A stretch of 64,000 bases of DNA from Pseudocercospora fijiensis CIRAD86. Lineage: Eukaryota; Ascomycota; Dothideomycetes; Mycosphaerellales; Mycosphaerellaceae. The stretch's first letter is position 1. Every line of letters begins with the position of its first letter. The notes beneath the pieces are model-generated. The model made no database searches. It had not been told where the DNA came from and was given only the letters and a program-made list of their open reading frames with translations. This document shows positions 23,350-37,036 of this stretch, one piece after another. The position numbers were made by a program, and so were the translations under genes. Location: NCBI RefSeq assembly GCF_000340215.1, contig NW_006921535.1, forward strand, positions 4,891,528 to 4,955,527. Direction: 5' to 3'.

Positions 23350-26300
23350 GTACTAACTATTAGCCTTGTACGGCGTAAGACTATCGATATTATACTAGCT
23401 ATTATACGCACCTGTCTCGTATCGGATACGTATAGAACTAACTATAAGACTAAGGTTACACTAGATCTAGGAAATTCAGTTAGTGCCCTTATTAGCTATC
23501 GCCTAGCTAAGCAATCAGACCTTCGACAACTGCCTAGGACTAACCTACTAACCCTTACTTAGTTTAATAACGCTCGGCACTTAACCTATAGAGCCTACTA
23601 TGTTTATATAGCCCTAAAGGACGACCTCGGCAATAAGCGCCTACTAAACTTCACTACCTACGCGGTAGACATAGACAGCCTCCCCTCCGATATTGTTATT
23701 AGCAACCCTATTCTTAAGTACTACGCTATAGTTATAGACCTAGGCCTTTAATAGTAGCGATTTAGAATCGCTAGGAAAGAGGATATTAAATACATCGATA
23801 TTAGCGAGTACCCTAACGATATTAGGGTCCTATTTATCGGCAACCTAATACCTGCCGTAGCTAACCTAATAGTCGACCTATTAGGCGATAACGATAAGCC
23901 TATGCCCCCTAATAGCATAGGCCCTAATTAGCTTGCTCGTATACCGGAGCCTATTCGAGAGACCTATATTAATGTATTCGAATACCACCTAGCATCGACA
24001 TTGCCTATATTTAAAGAGACGGATTATAAGATTGATATTATAGAGGGCAAAGAGGTTCCTTTTAGACTACTCTACAACCTTAGTAAGCGCGAGCTTGCTA
24101 TATTACGTAAGTACCTAGAAGAAAACCTAGCTAATAGTCGTATTCGGTATAGTAACAGTCCTGCTAGTGTACCTATCCTGTTCGTACTAAAGAAGGATAG
24201 CAGCCTGCGCCTATGTGTTAATTACTATAGACTTAATACTGTTACTATTAAAGACCGCTATCTACTTCCGCTTATTAACGAGACCCTCGATCGCCTTTCT
24301 AGCGCTTACTACTACACTACATTAGATATCAAGGATGTATACTATCGCATCCGCATCCGTAAGGGTAATAAATAGAAAACAGCCTTCTATACCTGCTATA
24401 GCTATTTCGAGTATTTAGTTATACTATTTAGGCTAGCAAACGCCCCTGTAACATTCTAGTCCTATATTAATCGGGCCCTTTCGGGCCTATTAGACTATCT
24501 CTATGTAGTTTACCTAGATAACATCCTAGTTTATACCTATTTACCTAGCATTGTGGAGTACTAGGCCGTAGTACGTAAGGTACTCGACCGCCTACGGGCC
24601 TATAGACTGTATTACAAGCCTTCTGAATGCACCTTTGCTACTAAGGAGGTGTTATTCCTCGGCTTCCTCGTATTAACTAATAGTATTAGGGCTAATCCTA
24701 ATCGGATTAAAACCATTACTAAATAGCCTATTCCTACGTTAATTAAGGAACTGTAGTCGTTCCTCGGCTTCGCTAATTTCTATCGTCGCTTTATTAAGGG
24801 CTATTTACGGTATATAATGCCCCTAACTGAACTTACTAAAACTAAGGCTAACCCTTCTAGAGAGTTTAAATAGACTAATAAAATACAAGCCGCTTTTAAC
24901 GGTTTAAAGAAGCGATTTACTAAAGTCCCCTTATTGTACTATTTCGTACTAAGTAGGCAGATCCGTATTAAGACTAACGCCTTACAGTTTGCTATATTAG
25001 CTATTATATTACAACAATCGGATAAGGACTATTATTAGCACCCGATTGCCTTCTTCTCGAGGAAGATAATTAACGCTAAGCGTCGCTACGAGACCTACGA
25101 GTAAGAGCTCCTAGCTATTGTCGAGGCCTTTAAGCACTAGCGCTACTATCTCGATAGTGTATAGTACACTATTTAGGTCTATACGGACTATAACAACCTC
25201 CGTAGAATTACGAAGGTTACTAGGGTTATAGGTCGATAGGCTAGATAGGCCGTCTACCTCGCTAGGTTTGATTTTGATATATTACATCGGCTAGGCGTAA
25301 GCAACACTACTAATAGCCTATCGAGGCGACCTAATTACGACAGCGGGACTTAGCAATCTATTAATTTATTGTTTCTAACCCTATAGTATAAGATTGCTAT
25401 AGCCCGTATTGTTACTAAGCAAGCGTAGGATAAGCGGCTTACCGGACTCCGCGACGGCTTAAAGTATATTAATACTCTTACTATATTAATAGTGCGTGTT
25501 AAGGCAAGGGCTAAAAACACAGATAGGAGAAGTTATAATAACTCCCTAGTCGACATCGCAATATATAGTAATAGCGATAGCACTACTATAGTTAATCCGG
25601 CTACTAGTGCTATTAGATGTATATAATGCGTACCTCGTTTAATAGCGAGGGTACTATTAAATAACCTTGTAAATAGGGATAGTTAATCGTTTATAAATAA
25701 GCTATTACGTGCTTAGCAGAGGGACGCCTTTGCTACTAAACGTATCGACAAGCTTGTAAATAGGCGAACGACTCGATCTAGTAAGAGTAACTAGTCGATC
25801 GATAACAAAGGTTATTTAAAGTTTAAGGGCAGATACTATGTCCCCGCTAAACATTCGATCCGATAAGAACTTCTTAAGCGACACTATAATAGTAAGCTTG
25901 CCGGTTACTATAGTACAAAGAGGTCGCACGAGCTACTATCGCGTATATACTACTAGCTAAATAGTAAGCGGGATATAAAGGAATACGTTAACACGTATGC
26001 CGTATACTAACGTATTAAGGCACTAAAGCATTAGCCTTTTAGCGAGTTGTCCTCCTTACTAATCCCTTACAAGCTATTTGCAGAGCTTATAATAGACTTT
26101 ATTATAGGCCTTCCGCCTACTAAACGTAGGGGCAGCAAGGACGTATATAATACTATCCTTGTTATAGTAGATCGATTTACTAAAGGCGCTCGATATATCC
26201 CGGCGCGCAAGGATTAGACTGCTATTAATATAGTAGAGGCGCTATAGACTAATATCTTCTATACCTATTAGGGAACCCCTAAGGGGATAGTCTCCGATAG

Positions 26301-27228
26301 GGGCTCGATATTCATATCGTACTATTAGAGCGAAATATGCCTATAGCTAAGACTAAAGCATCGGCTATTAACAGCCTTCTATCTATAGACTAACGGTTAA
26401 ACAGAGAGACAGAATGCTACCCTATAGCAGTACCTGCGTAGTTACATTAACAAGAACCCTAAGGATTAGGTTAATCTCCTACAACCTACAGAATTCGTAT
26501 ACAACAACAGTGTCTACTTATCTACTAAGGTATTACCTTATTTCGCTATAATAGGCTAGAACGCTGCTATGCTATAAGACCCCTTATCGCTCGAGGCCGA
26601 GCGCAAGGAAAGGGAAGCGTATTAAGTACTAATACCTAAGACACTAGCGGCTATTAAGAGGGTTTAAAAGATACGGGAAATTTACGCTAAGATAGCTAAT
26701 AGACTAGCAAAGACCTAGGCCTATTAGAAGGCCTACTATAACAAATACTACCTTCTAATAACCTTTAAGCAAGGCGATATAGTTATGCTTAGTATAAAGA
26801 ACCTCCGTATCCGCAAACACCTATTACCCGATAGCAAAATAAGGCCTAAGCTCGTACTAAGATACATTAGCCTATTCCGCATCCGAGAACCGAAGGGCAT
26901 ACAGGCCTACTAGTTATAGCTTCTACCCTATTATACTATCTATAATACCTTCTATATATCCCTCCTTAAGCTATACTATTAACGCGAAGGCGATGAAGCG
27001 CCTGCTAAGTTAGAAGAAGTCTTAGCTAATAGTAAAGAACTGTAGTCTATAGAACGTATCCTATAGTACCGGACTAGGAAAGGCAAGAAGGAATACCTCC
27101 TAAAGTAGCAAGGCTATTTACCTAAATAGGACTCGTAGGAAGCTAAAGGTTCTTTTAAAGATATAACTAAGTTGTTAGATAAGTATTAGACTAGTGTAAA
27201 GAACAAGAAGAAGGCTAAGGGCCTATAA
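23350..27228 (+). pseudogene. Gyp2-a pol: protease, RT, RNase H, integrase, chromodomain
   Basis: An aspartic-protease-like block begins at about 23460 (LDLGNSVSALISYRLAK; DLGNS for the usual D-S/T-G). RT starts with a 124-codon open stretch at 24001-24375, including [30 protein letters not shown] and TTLDIKDVYYRI, closed by a TAG where Trp is expected before KTAFYT. The catalytic box is YLDN at 24511-24522, the second Asp changed to Asn. LGFLV and [15 protein letters not shown] follow. RNase H lies at about 24950-25330, the integrase core at about 26080-26500 (IIDFIIGLPPTK, VSDRGSIFISYY), and a chromodomain at about 27040-27190 (YRTRKGKKEYLLK-TAG-QGYLPK). Stop TAA at 27226. Confidence 0.9.
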
Positions 27229-28482
27229 TGCTACCTAGGGACAATGCTACCCCCGGGGTGCTATTAGCTAACTAATTAGAGGCCGGCAAACTAGGATAAT
27301 AAGACTACACTAAACGCGCTATAACGCGTTAATTAATCGCCTGCTCTTTTAAGGGATCTACCTCTTTACTAGCGCAACCTATAAGACCCTTCTCTTAGCG
27401 CCCCCTCTTATTCCTTCCTTCTATCGGGGCCTTAAGGCCTAGGCGATCTGCGAGGACGGCGCGCGCGTAAATAGTAATAATAATAATAACGACGGCGCGG
27501 CCGGCGCGGCTATATTAGTAATAGTGTTGCGAAGTGTATTGCTATTTAAGAAAGGAAGGATATAGCTATATTAGTAACGGTATTACCGAGTTGTTATTAG
27601 TTAAAGAAGGAAATTAGAAGAAGGTAAAGTTAGCGCTAAGACGACTAGCGCCGCTATTATTAATATTACCTGCTATTGCTACTACACTTGCGAAGACAAC
27701 CTTACCTATACTACGGCCTAAGGCCGGAAGCGCGCTACACTAATTAAGTTAAAAGAATGGCTGTGTTAAAGGTTTAATTAAAACTTTAATCAAAACTTTA
27801 AGCCGCTTAAAAGATTGAGCGACTAATAGACTAGCTAACTAAGGGCAAAACTATAGAGCTAAGCTAGCCGGGGTCGATCTTGCGGATAATAGGTTACTCC
27901 TCGATCTTTCCGACCCTTTAAGCGAGGCGAACCTCTACTACTATACTTACAATAGCCTTTACCTATAGAAACTAGAAGAACTAAGTTTTTTTGAAAAGAT
28001 ATAATTGGTTAACACTTAAAGGCTACTAAACCTGACTAATTAGGGCTAGCGAAACTACGACAGTAAATAATAGCCCTCGTAATAATAAGAACAACCCTTA
28101 GAAGCGGACATTTCTAGGTCTTTTAAGAGTAGACGCAAAGAACTCGGTACGACATTACTTAGAACGGAGGCAGGGCTGCAATACCTCGTACGTCTACCTA
28201 TTATAGTAGGGAAGACGCGCTCGTATTGTAATTAGTCGAAGGCCCTCAATTCTTGTAGATATATATCACTTTATAGTTTATTATATATAAGGATAGCGCA
28301 GTTAGAAGTGTATATTATATTGTGTTAGAGGTGAGGTTTAATATAGTTATATAATTAGGTAGTTAAGTGTTCAATTTAGCGCGGGCTAAGCAGCTTATTA
28401 GATTTGCTAAGTTAGTAGCAATAGAGGTCGAGATTGGAATATAGGTAGGCTACGAGGGCGCGGCCTTTAGAAGGGAAGCGTA
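27229..28482 (+). other. Gyp2-a 3' untranslated region
   Basis: About 1.25 kb between the pol stop and the 3' LTR. I found no convincing ORF on either strand. It includes an AAT run at 27475-27487 within GC-rich DNA. The other Gyp2 copies have the same long 3' region. Confidence 0.6.
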
Positions 28483-28678
28483 TATTAGGGCTAAAGAGGC
28501 TATACGTGATTAGCATATAACTAGGCCGAGTAAAGCTAGGGTCTTGATGCCTTAGTTAGGGCTTAGCGCTTAGCGTTAGGCTAACTCTCCTACCTTCCTC
28601 CCTCTCCTCCTAGATCCTTATCGAATACTACTCGTACCTACTACTACCCTATCTACCTACTAACATACCCTTCTCACA
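28483..28678 (+). repeat. Gyp2-a 3' LTR
   Basis: 196 bp, ends CATACCCTTCTCACA, then the target duplication CCTTC. Confidence 0.92.
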
Positions 28679-28683
28679 CCTTC

Positions 28684-29970
28684 TAGTATCTTTAGAATAT
28701 ATAACCTTCGGTTACTAGAGTATAGCTTATTAAGCTATACTAGGCCTTCGTCGTCGATAGAGAAACTTATAGAGCCTAGCTCGGCGTTTTAGACTATCGC
28801 CTTAATATTGCTCTAATACTCGTCTTCCTAGTACGCCTTAATTAGCTATTACTTAAAGGCGTCGTCTATTTATAGTATTATTACTCTATAGACTAGTTCC
28901 TCGAAGACGTCGCCTTCTAGTAGATAATTATTAGTCGTTTCTAAACGTAATAGGGCATCTAGTACGATATGCTCTTGCCCTAGCTTATAGACTACCGTTA
29001 GTAGGAATAGAGAAAGGTATTATAAAGATCTCGTTAGTCGGTTATTAAGCTTATTTACTAATAACAATATTAGGGCAGTTTAGCTTATAATTCCTACTAT
29101 TACCGCGTAATCCGTTAGTATAGTTACTATAGACTCGTATACCTTAACTATCTAGCGTACGCGTTTAATCGTCTATACTAAGTAAGTAACCTCTAGTTCG
29201 GTTAGCTAGTATCGTCGCTCTATACTATAGAGAGTTTTTAATAAAAACAAAATTATTTACGTCCTTGTCCTACCGGGATTTTTAGTAATAGCGTCGCCCT
29301 CGACGTAGGCTACTATTGCTCTAAATCCTTGTTTCTTAGATACGTTAATATATATATATATATAGCGGCCGGTTTCCCATAAAATAATATAGTATTGTTA
29401 GCTTTATAAAGGCCTCCTATAGGGCTTAAAACGCTACTAGGCGTTCCTACGTTTCCTCGATCTAATTCGTTACTAGATAATATCGACGTACTTAGCTAGT
29501 AGTATATACGCCCTTAAGTCTTTCGGTCTTTATTTTCTAGAGCGGCTCCGCTAGTTAAATATAGTACTCGATATACGTTCGCAGCTATCTAGTTAGTCTA
29601 AGGTAGTATTCTTAATCCTTTAGCGTTTATAGGAACTTAAGCTTTATAATAGCTACTAACTTATCGGCCGGCGTTACTATACCTAGGTCCTAAAGTATCG
29701 ACTCGTTACTCTTATAGCTAGATCGATAGGTATCCGATAAAAGCCTTTTCGGGTGCTATAGTTAGCTAGTATTAGTTTAGGGTATCAAATGCCTAGTCGA
29801 GATAGTATAGGTATTTCTTAAGCGTCTTACTATAAACTACGATATTATTAATAAAAGCCTTAGTAAACGCGTTAAGTTCTTCCGTTCGTAGGATCCTATT
29901 AATCTATCGCTATACGTAGGGCGGCGCGTTCTTATAGCCTATTATAGCGATATTATATATTTCTTAGCCC
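28684..29970 (-). pseudogene. Gyp1 pol, part 2: RT C-terminus, RNase H, integrase start
   Basis: Lies between Gyp2-a and Gyp2-b. On the minus strand from 29970: NAPPYV, INRIL, then AFINNIVVYSKTLKKYLYYLD. The catalytic pair of aspartates in F-x-D-D has become Asn-Asn (29844-29849). It continues with LTIAPEKAFIGYLSI and LPTN-type thumb sequence, an RNase H-like region (about 28900-29450), and a linker FSIDDEGLV...LYILKILEGD that joins, after removal of Gyp2-a, to the integrase zinc-binding region starting at 21532. Confidence 0.8.
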
Positions 29971-29975
29971 CTATA
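29971..29975. other. Target duplication of Gyp2-b, left copy
   Basis: CTATA, matching 44189-44193. Confidence 0.8.
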
Positions 29976-30172
29976 TATAAGAAGGGTATATTAGTAGGTA
30001 GATAGGGTAGTAGTAGGTATAAGTAGTATTCGATAAGGAGCTAGGAGGAGAGGGAGGAAGGCGGGCAAGTTAGCCTATTACTAAGCGCTAAGCCCTACCT
30101 AAGGCATTAAGACCCTAGCTTTACTCGAGCCTAGTTATATACTAATTACGTGTAACCTCTTTAGTCCTAATA
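29976..30172 (-). repeat. Gyp2-b 3' LTR
   Basis: 197 bp, from TATAAGAAGGG to TTTAGTCCTAATA; preceded on the left by CTATA. Confidence 0.9.
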
Positions 30173-31432
30173 TACGCTTCCCTTCTAAAGGCCGCGCCCT
30201 CGTAGCCGGTCTATATTCTAATCTTAACCTCTATTACTACTAATTTAGTAGGTCTAATAAGCCGCTTAGTCCGCGCTAAATTAAACGCGCAACTACCTAA
30301 TTATATAACTATGTTAACCTTACCTCTAATATAATACAATGTTTAACTCTAACTGCGCTATCCCTATATATAATAAACTATAAAGTAATATATATCTATA
30401 AGAATTAAGGACTATCGACTAATTATAATACAGGCGCGTCTTCCCTACTATAATAGGTAGACGTACGAGGTATTGTAGCACTACCTCCGTTCTAAGTAAT
30501 GTCGTTTCGAGTTCTTTGCGTCTACTCTAAAAGACCTAGAAATGTCCGCTTCCGAGGGTTTGTCCGCTTCCGAGGGATTGTTCTTATTATTATAAGGGCT
30601 ATTATTTACTATCGTAGTTTTACTAGCCCTAATTAGTTAGGTTTGGCAGCCTTTAATTATTAATTAATCTTATCTTTTTAAAAATACAGTTCGTCTGGTT
30701 TCTATAGGTAAAGGCTATTATAAGTGCAGTAGTTAAGGTTTACCTCGCTTAAAGGGTTAGAAAGATCGAGGAGTAACCTATTATCTACAAGATCGACCCC
30801 GGCTAGCTTAGCTCTATATTTTTGCCCTTAGTTAGTCCCTTAGTTAGTCTATTAGTCGCTTAACCTTTTAACCTAGTTAGTAAAGTGCGTTCTAGCCTTA
30901 GGCCGTAGTATAGGTAAGATTGTTTTTATAGGTATAGTAGCGATAACAAGTAAGGTTAATAATAGTAGCGAGCAGGTAATATTAATAATAGCGGCGCTAG
31001 CCGTCTTAGCGCTAACTTTACCTTCTTCTAATTTCCTTCTTCGACTAGTAACACACTTAGTAATACTATTACTAATATAGCCGCGCCGTCCCCCTAGTCG
31101 TCGCTAGCTCGTAGCGCGACGCTATTATTATTATTGCTAGCACTATTCGTCTATACGCGCGCCGCCCCCGCCGATCGCCTAGGCCTCGAGGCCTCGATAG
31201 AATAAAGGGACAAGGGGGGACTTAAATACTAAGAGAAGGGCCTTATCGCGTTAGTAAAGCGGTAAAATCCTTAAAAGAGTAGACGATTAGTTAACGCGTT
31301 ATAGCGCGTTTGTTAATGCTCGGTACGCGTCTACTATAGTAGTATAGTCTTATTGTCCTAGTTTGCCGGCCTCTAATTAGTTAGCTAATAGCACCCCGGG
31401 AATAGCATTAATCCTAGGCTTCTCTAGCGATA

Positions 31433-34400
31433 TTATAGGCCCTTAGCCTTCTTCTTATTCTTTATACTAGTCTAATACTTATCTAACAACTCGGTTATAT
31501 CCTTAAACGAGTCCTTAGCCTCCTACGAGTCCTATTTAGGTAAATAGCCTTGCTATCTTAGGAGGTATTCCTTCTTGCCTTGCCTAGTCCGATGCTTTAG
31601 AATACGTTCTATAGACTATAGCTCTTTACTATTAGCTAGTATGTCCTCGGATTTAGTAGGCGCGTTATCCCCTTCGCGTAAGTAGTACGGCTTAAGGAGG
31701 GATATATAGAAGGTATTATAGATAGTGTAATAAGGAGGAAGCTATAACTAATAGGCCTATACGGAGGAGCCCTTAACTTCTCGAATGCGGAACGGGCTAA
31801 TGTATCTTAGTACGAGCTTAGGCCTTGTTTTGCTATTAGGGGATAGGTGTTTACAGGTATAGAGGTTCTTCGTACTAAGCATAACTATGTCGCCTTGCTT
31901 AAAGGTTATTAGCGTATAGTGTTTGTTATAATAGGCCTTTTAATAGGCCTAGGCCTTTGCTAGTTTATTAGCTATCTTAGCGTAAATTTCTCGCATCTTT
32001 TAAACCTTCTTAATAGCCGCTAGTATCTTAGGGGTTAATACTTAATACGCTTCCCTTTCCTTACGCTCGGCCTCGAGCGAGGTAAATAGCTCCTATATTA
32101 AAGCAGGGTTCTAGCCTATTATAGCTATATATAGTAAAGCCTTAGTCGATAAGTAAATACTATTATTATATACGAATTCGGCTAGTTATAGGAGGTTAAC
32201 CTAGTCGTTAGGGTTCTTATTAATGTAGCTACGTAGGTACTGCTATAGCGTAGCATTCTGCCTCTCGGTCTAGCTATCTGTTTGTAGATAGAAGGCTATA
32301 GACAGCCGATACTTAAGTCTTAGCTATAGGCATATCTTACTCTAATAGTAAGATATAAACGTCGACCCTCGGTCGGAGACTATTCTCTTAGGGATTCCCT
32401 AATAGCTATAGAAGATGTTATTCTATAGTAACTTAGCTAAGTTAATAGCCGTCTAATCCTTCCGAGCGGGGATATAGCGAGCGCCCTTAGTAAACTAGTC
32501 TACGACGACTAGGATAGCGTTAAAGATATCTTTGCTTCCTCTTCGCTTAGTAGGGGGAAGACCTATAATAAAGTCTATTATAAGCTCTATAAATAGCTTG
32601 TAAGGGATTGGTAATAAGGACAACTCGCTAAAAGGCTAATACTTTAGTGCCTTAACACGTTAGTATACGGCACACGTATTAACGTATTCCTTTATATCCC
32701 GCTTACTATTTAGCTAGTAGTATATACGCAATAGTAGCTCGTGCGACCTCTCTATACTATAGTAACCGGCAAGCTTACTATTATAGTATCGCTTAAGAAG
32801 TTCTTATCGGATCGAATGTTTAGCGGGGATATAGTATCTGCCCTTAAACCTTAAGTAAACCTTATTATCGATCGACTAGTTACTCTTACTAGATCGAGTC
32901 GTTCGCCTACTTATAAGCTTATCGATACGTTTAGTAGTAAAGGCGTCCCTCTACTAAGTACGTAATAGCTTATCTATAAACGATTAACTATCCCTATTTG
33001 CAAGGTTATTTAATAGCACCCTCGCTATTAAACGAGGTACGTATTATATGTATCTAATAGCACTAGTAGCCGGATTAACTATATTAGTGCTCTAATCGCT
33101 ATTACTATATATAGCGATGTCGACTAGGGAGTTATTATAGCTCTTCCTATTAGTGTTATTAGCCCTTGCCTTAATACGCACTATTAATATAGTAAGAGTA
33201 TTAGTATACTTTAAGCCGTCGTAGAGTCCGGTAAGCCGCTTATCCTACGCTTGCTTATTAATAATACGGGCTATAGCAATCTTATACTATAGGGTTAGAA
33301 ACAGAGAATTAATAGATTAATAAGTCTCGCTATTGTAATTAGGTCGCCTCGATAGGCTATTAGTAGGGTTGCTTACGCCTAGCCGATATAATATATTAAA
33401 ATCAAACCTAGCGAGATAGACGGCCTATCTAGCCTATCGACCTATAACCCTAATAACCTTAGTAATGCTACGGAGGTTGTTATAGTCTATATAGACCTAT
33501 ATCGTATATTAAGCCCTATCGAGGTAGTGCCTCTAATACTTAAAGGCCTCGACAATAGCTAGTAATTCTTGTTTGTAGGTCTCGTAGCGACGCTTAGTAT
33601 CGATTATCTTCCTTAAGAAGAAGGCAATCGGGTACTAGTAATTCTTATTAGCCTGTTATAATATAATAGCCGATATAGCGAACTGTAAAGCGTTAGTCTT
33701 AATACGGATCTGCCTACTTAGTAACTTAGTACGAAATAGTATAATAAGGGGACTTTAGTAAAGCGTTGCTTTAAACCGTTAAAAGCGGCTTGTACTCTAT
33801 TAGTCTATTTAAACTCTCTAGATAGATTAGCCTTAGTTTTAGTAAGCTTAGTTAGTAGTATTACGTACCGCAAATAACCTTCGATAAATCGACGGTAGAA
33901 GTTAGCAAAACCTAGGAATAATTAAAGCTCCTTAATACTAGTAGGCGTTAGCTATTCGGTAATAGTCTTAATCCGGTTAGGATTAGCCTTAATACCCTTA
34001 GTTAATACGAGGAAGCTAAGGAAGGACACCTCCTTAGTAGCGAAGGTGTATTTAGAAGGCTTATAATATAGTCTATAGGTTCTTAGGCGACCGAGCACCT
34101 TGCGGACTATAGCCTAGTACTCCGCAATGTTAGGTAAGTATATATAAACTAGGATATTATCTAGGTAAACTATATAGAGGTAATCTAATAGGCCTAATAG
34201 GGCGCGATTAATATAGGACTAGAATATTACAAGGGTATTAGCTAGGCTAAATAGCATAACTAAGTACTCGAAATAGCTATAGCGAGTATAGAAGGCTATT
34301 TTCTATTTATCGCCCTTACGAATATAGATACGATAGTACGTATCCTTAATGTCTAACGTAGTATAGAAACAGGCGCTAGAAAGGCGATCGAGGGTCTTAT

Positions 34401-36660
34401 TAATAAGCGGAAGTAGATAGCGGTCCTTAATAGTAACAGCATTAAGTCTACGGTAATTAACGTATAAACGCAGGCTACTATCCTTCTTAGGAACAAACAG
34501 GATTAGTATACTAGCAGGGCTGTTACTATACTAAATTCGACTATTAGCTAGGTTCTTATCTAGGTACTTACGTAGTATAGCAAGCTCGCGTTTACTAAGG
34601 TTGTAGAGGGGCCTAAAGGGGACCTCTTTGCCCTCTATAATATTAATCTTATAATCCGTCTCTTTGAATATAGGCAATATCGATACTAGGTAGTGTTTAA
34701 ATACGTTAATATAAGTTTCGCGAATAGGCTATAGGATACGAGCGAGCTAATTAGGATCTACACTATTAGGGGGCATAGGTTTATCGTTATCTCTACCGAG
34801 AAGATTAGCCGTCGGATTAGCTAAGGCAGGTATTAGGTTGCCGATAAATAGGACCCTAATATCGTTAGGGCACTCGCTAGTATTAATATGTTTAATGTCC
34901 TCTTTCCTAGCGATCCTAAATCGCTACTATTAGAGGCCTAAGTCTACAACTATAGCGTAGTGCTTAAGAACAGGGTTGCTAATAATAATATCGGATAGGA
35001 GGCTGTCTATGTCTACTGCGTAGGTAGTAAAGTCTAGTAGGCGCTTATTACCGAGGTCGTCTCTTAGGACTGTAGGAATATAGTAGGCCCTATAGGTTAA
35101 GTGCCGAGCGTTATTAGGCTAAGCAAGGGTTAGTAGGTTAGCCCTATCTAATTGTCGAAGGTCTAATTGCTTAGCTAGGCGATAGCTAATAAGGGCACTA
35201 ACTGAATTTCCTAGATCTAGTATAACCTTAGTCTTATAGTTAGTTCTATACGTGTCCTATATAAGATAGGTACGTATAATAGCTAGCACAATGTCGATAG
35301 TCTTACGCCGTACGAGGCTAACAGTTAGTGCGGCGCTTATTCTTTTTTCGAAGGTTAGCCTATAGGGGTAGCGTTAGCTACTAAGAGGTGCTTTCGGTGC
35401 TCGGCGGTAGTACGGTCGATTCGGGCCTAATCCCTAGGTTTATCGTATTAGCCTAGTAGATAGCTAGTACTGTTATAGTTAAAGCATTTCAATCCGGTTA
35501 GGAGGTTGCTATAGCTATTGTTGTTAGTAGAGCGGTTAGTGCTATAGGGATACGAGCCCCTTCTACGGCCCCTATCGCGGCCTCCTCTATATAGCCGCCG
35601 GCTACGGCCTCTTCTACGGTTATTGTTACTGTTCCTATTATTATTAGCATTGCTATTTTAGTAGGAACCTTAGTTTCCTCCGCGGGCACTACGGTTGCCG
35701 CGGTTAGTACTAGCTAGTCGGATCCTCGATTCTAGTCGTTACTAGAGCTAAACAGCTCGTTTAGCTATTTCTACTTCGACTATAAATTAAATACGTATAA
35801 GGTTAGCCTATTTAAACACACGGCGGCGGTCTAGTTTAAGGACTAATTCCTATCTTAGTTTAGGTCGTATCTTAGATATCTAGATAGAGTCGGTCTTAGG
35901 TAGCAAATCGTCCTTAAGGGTCTTTAGATAGGCCTCGAAGGATCGAGAGGTTTAGTCGGCCTTTTGTTTAGTACGTAGGTATTAGTCTTAGGCGTGCTAC
36001 TAGCGTAATATAGGGTTACTAAGGGTGTTTAGTATAATAGTCTTATAGTCCTACTACTAAATAGCGGTCTAATTATTAAGGGAGTTAAAGTGGTTATCCT
36101 AGGTGCGTTTTAGGTCGCTATTAATATACTATATAGTATAGACGACTAACGAATAGTCGTCTAGAAGGGCCCTCGGTATATTTCGCTAGTTAAGCTTATA
36201 GTTACGAATATAGTCGTTATATTGCTTTCGACTAGAGCTATTAAACATAGTATAGTCCTTAAGTTTAGCATCCTTCTTTTAAACAGTTAGTAAGGGAGGC
36301 CCTACTACTAGTTTAGTATTAGTTATTAGGGACTCCTATAGGCGGCAAATCTCGAGGAGATTATCCTTTAGCTATTGTTCTTAACGTAAGGTAGTAAGCC
36401 TGTTTTAGGTAGCTTCTTAAAGTCTCGCTACTAGCTAGGGGCTAAAGGCTAGTTAGCTATATTAGCGATTAATAATATTATTATAAACGTCGTCGATAGG
36501 CAATTCTAGATTATCGCCTAGAATTACAGGTTCTTTATTAATAGGCTCTATGCTACTAGTATTGTTATTGCTAGCGCTACTAGTAGCGCCGCGGTTATTG
36601 TTATTGCTTCGTAATAAGCCGGCTATTGCAATAAGGGGTAATACCGATAATATATTATAG
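31433..36660 (-). pseudogene. Gyp2-b gag and pol, degenerate
   Basis: Same order as in Gyp2-a but on the minus strand: gag from about 36660 to 35350, with a His/Cys-damaged knuckle near 35480 and a basic Gly/Arg region at 35498-35689; pol from about 35330 to the TAA at 31433-31435. RT is at about 34050-34680, RNase H around 33400-33750, integrase around 32150-32800 and chromodomain around 31480-31620. The Pro/Thr repeat in the gag N-terminus is shorter here than in Gyp2-a. TAG stops throughout. Confidence 0.8.
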
Positions 36661-36839
36661 GCCCCTATAGTGCGGATATAGCGGAATTAGTAGGTATCGG
36701 CTTAGTACGATTAATTTAGTATAATAGGCCGTATAGAAGGCCTTACTTAATAATTAGTATAGTTGTTTCGACAGAACAGTACGCACAGGTCCCGTTCTTC
36801 GGGCGTAATATAGTTAAATCGATAGTTTTCGTAGCTATA

Positions 36840-37036
36840 TATAAGAAGGGTATATTAGCAGGTAGATAGGGTAGTAGTAGGTACGAGTAGTATTCGATAA
36901 GGAGCTAGGAGGAGAGGGAGGAAGGCGGACAAGTTGGCCTATTGCTAAGCGCTAAGCCCTGCCTAAGGCATTAAGGCCCTAGCTTTACTCGAGCCTAGTT
37001 AGATACCAATTACGTATAACCTCTTTAGCCCTAATA
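36840..37036 (-). repeat. Gyp2-c 3' LTR
   Basis: 197 bp from TATAAGAAGGG to TTTAGCCCTAATA. Confidence 0.9.

Larger units (their letters stand above)
21533..28678 (+). mobile_element. Gyp2-a: chromovirus copy in plus orientation
   Basis: A 7146-bp complete element inserted in the integrase region of Gyp1 pol. The two 196-bp LTRs have complementary preservation: the 5' LTR keeps its TG start but ends TATA; the 3' LTR starts TATTAGGG but keeps the end CTCACA. This fixes the LTR as TG...CA. Flanked by CCTTC on both sides. Gag and pol are readable with TAG stops throughout. A purine-rich AGAAGGGAAG precedes the 3' LTR. It is the only copy of the family on the plus strand. Confidence 0.93.
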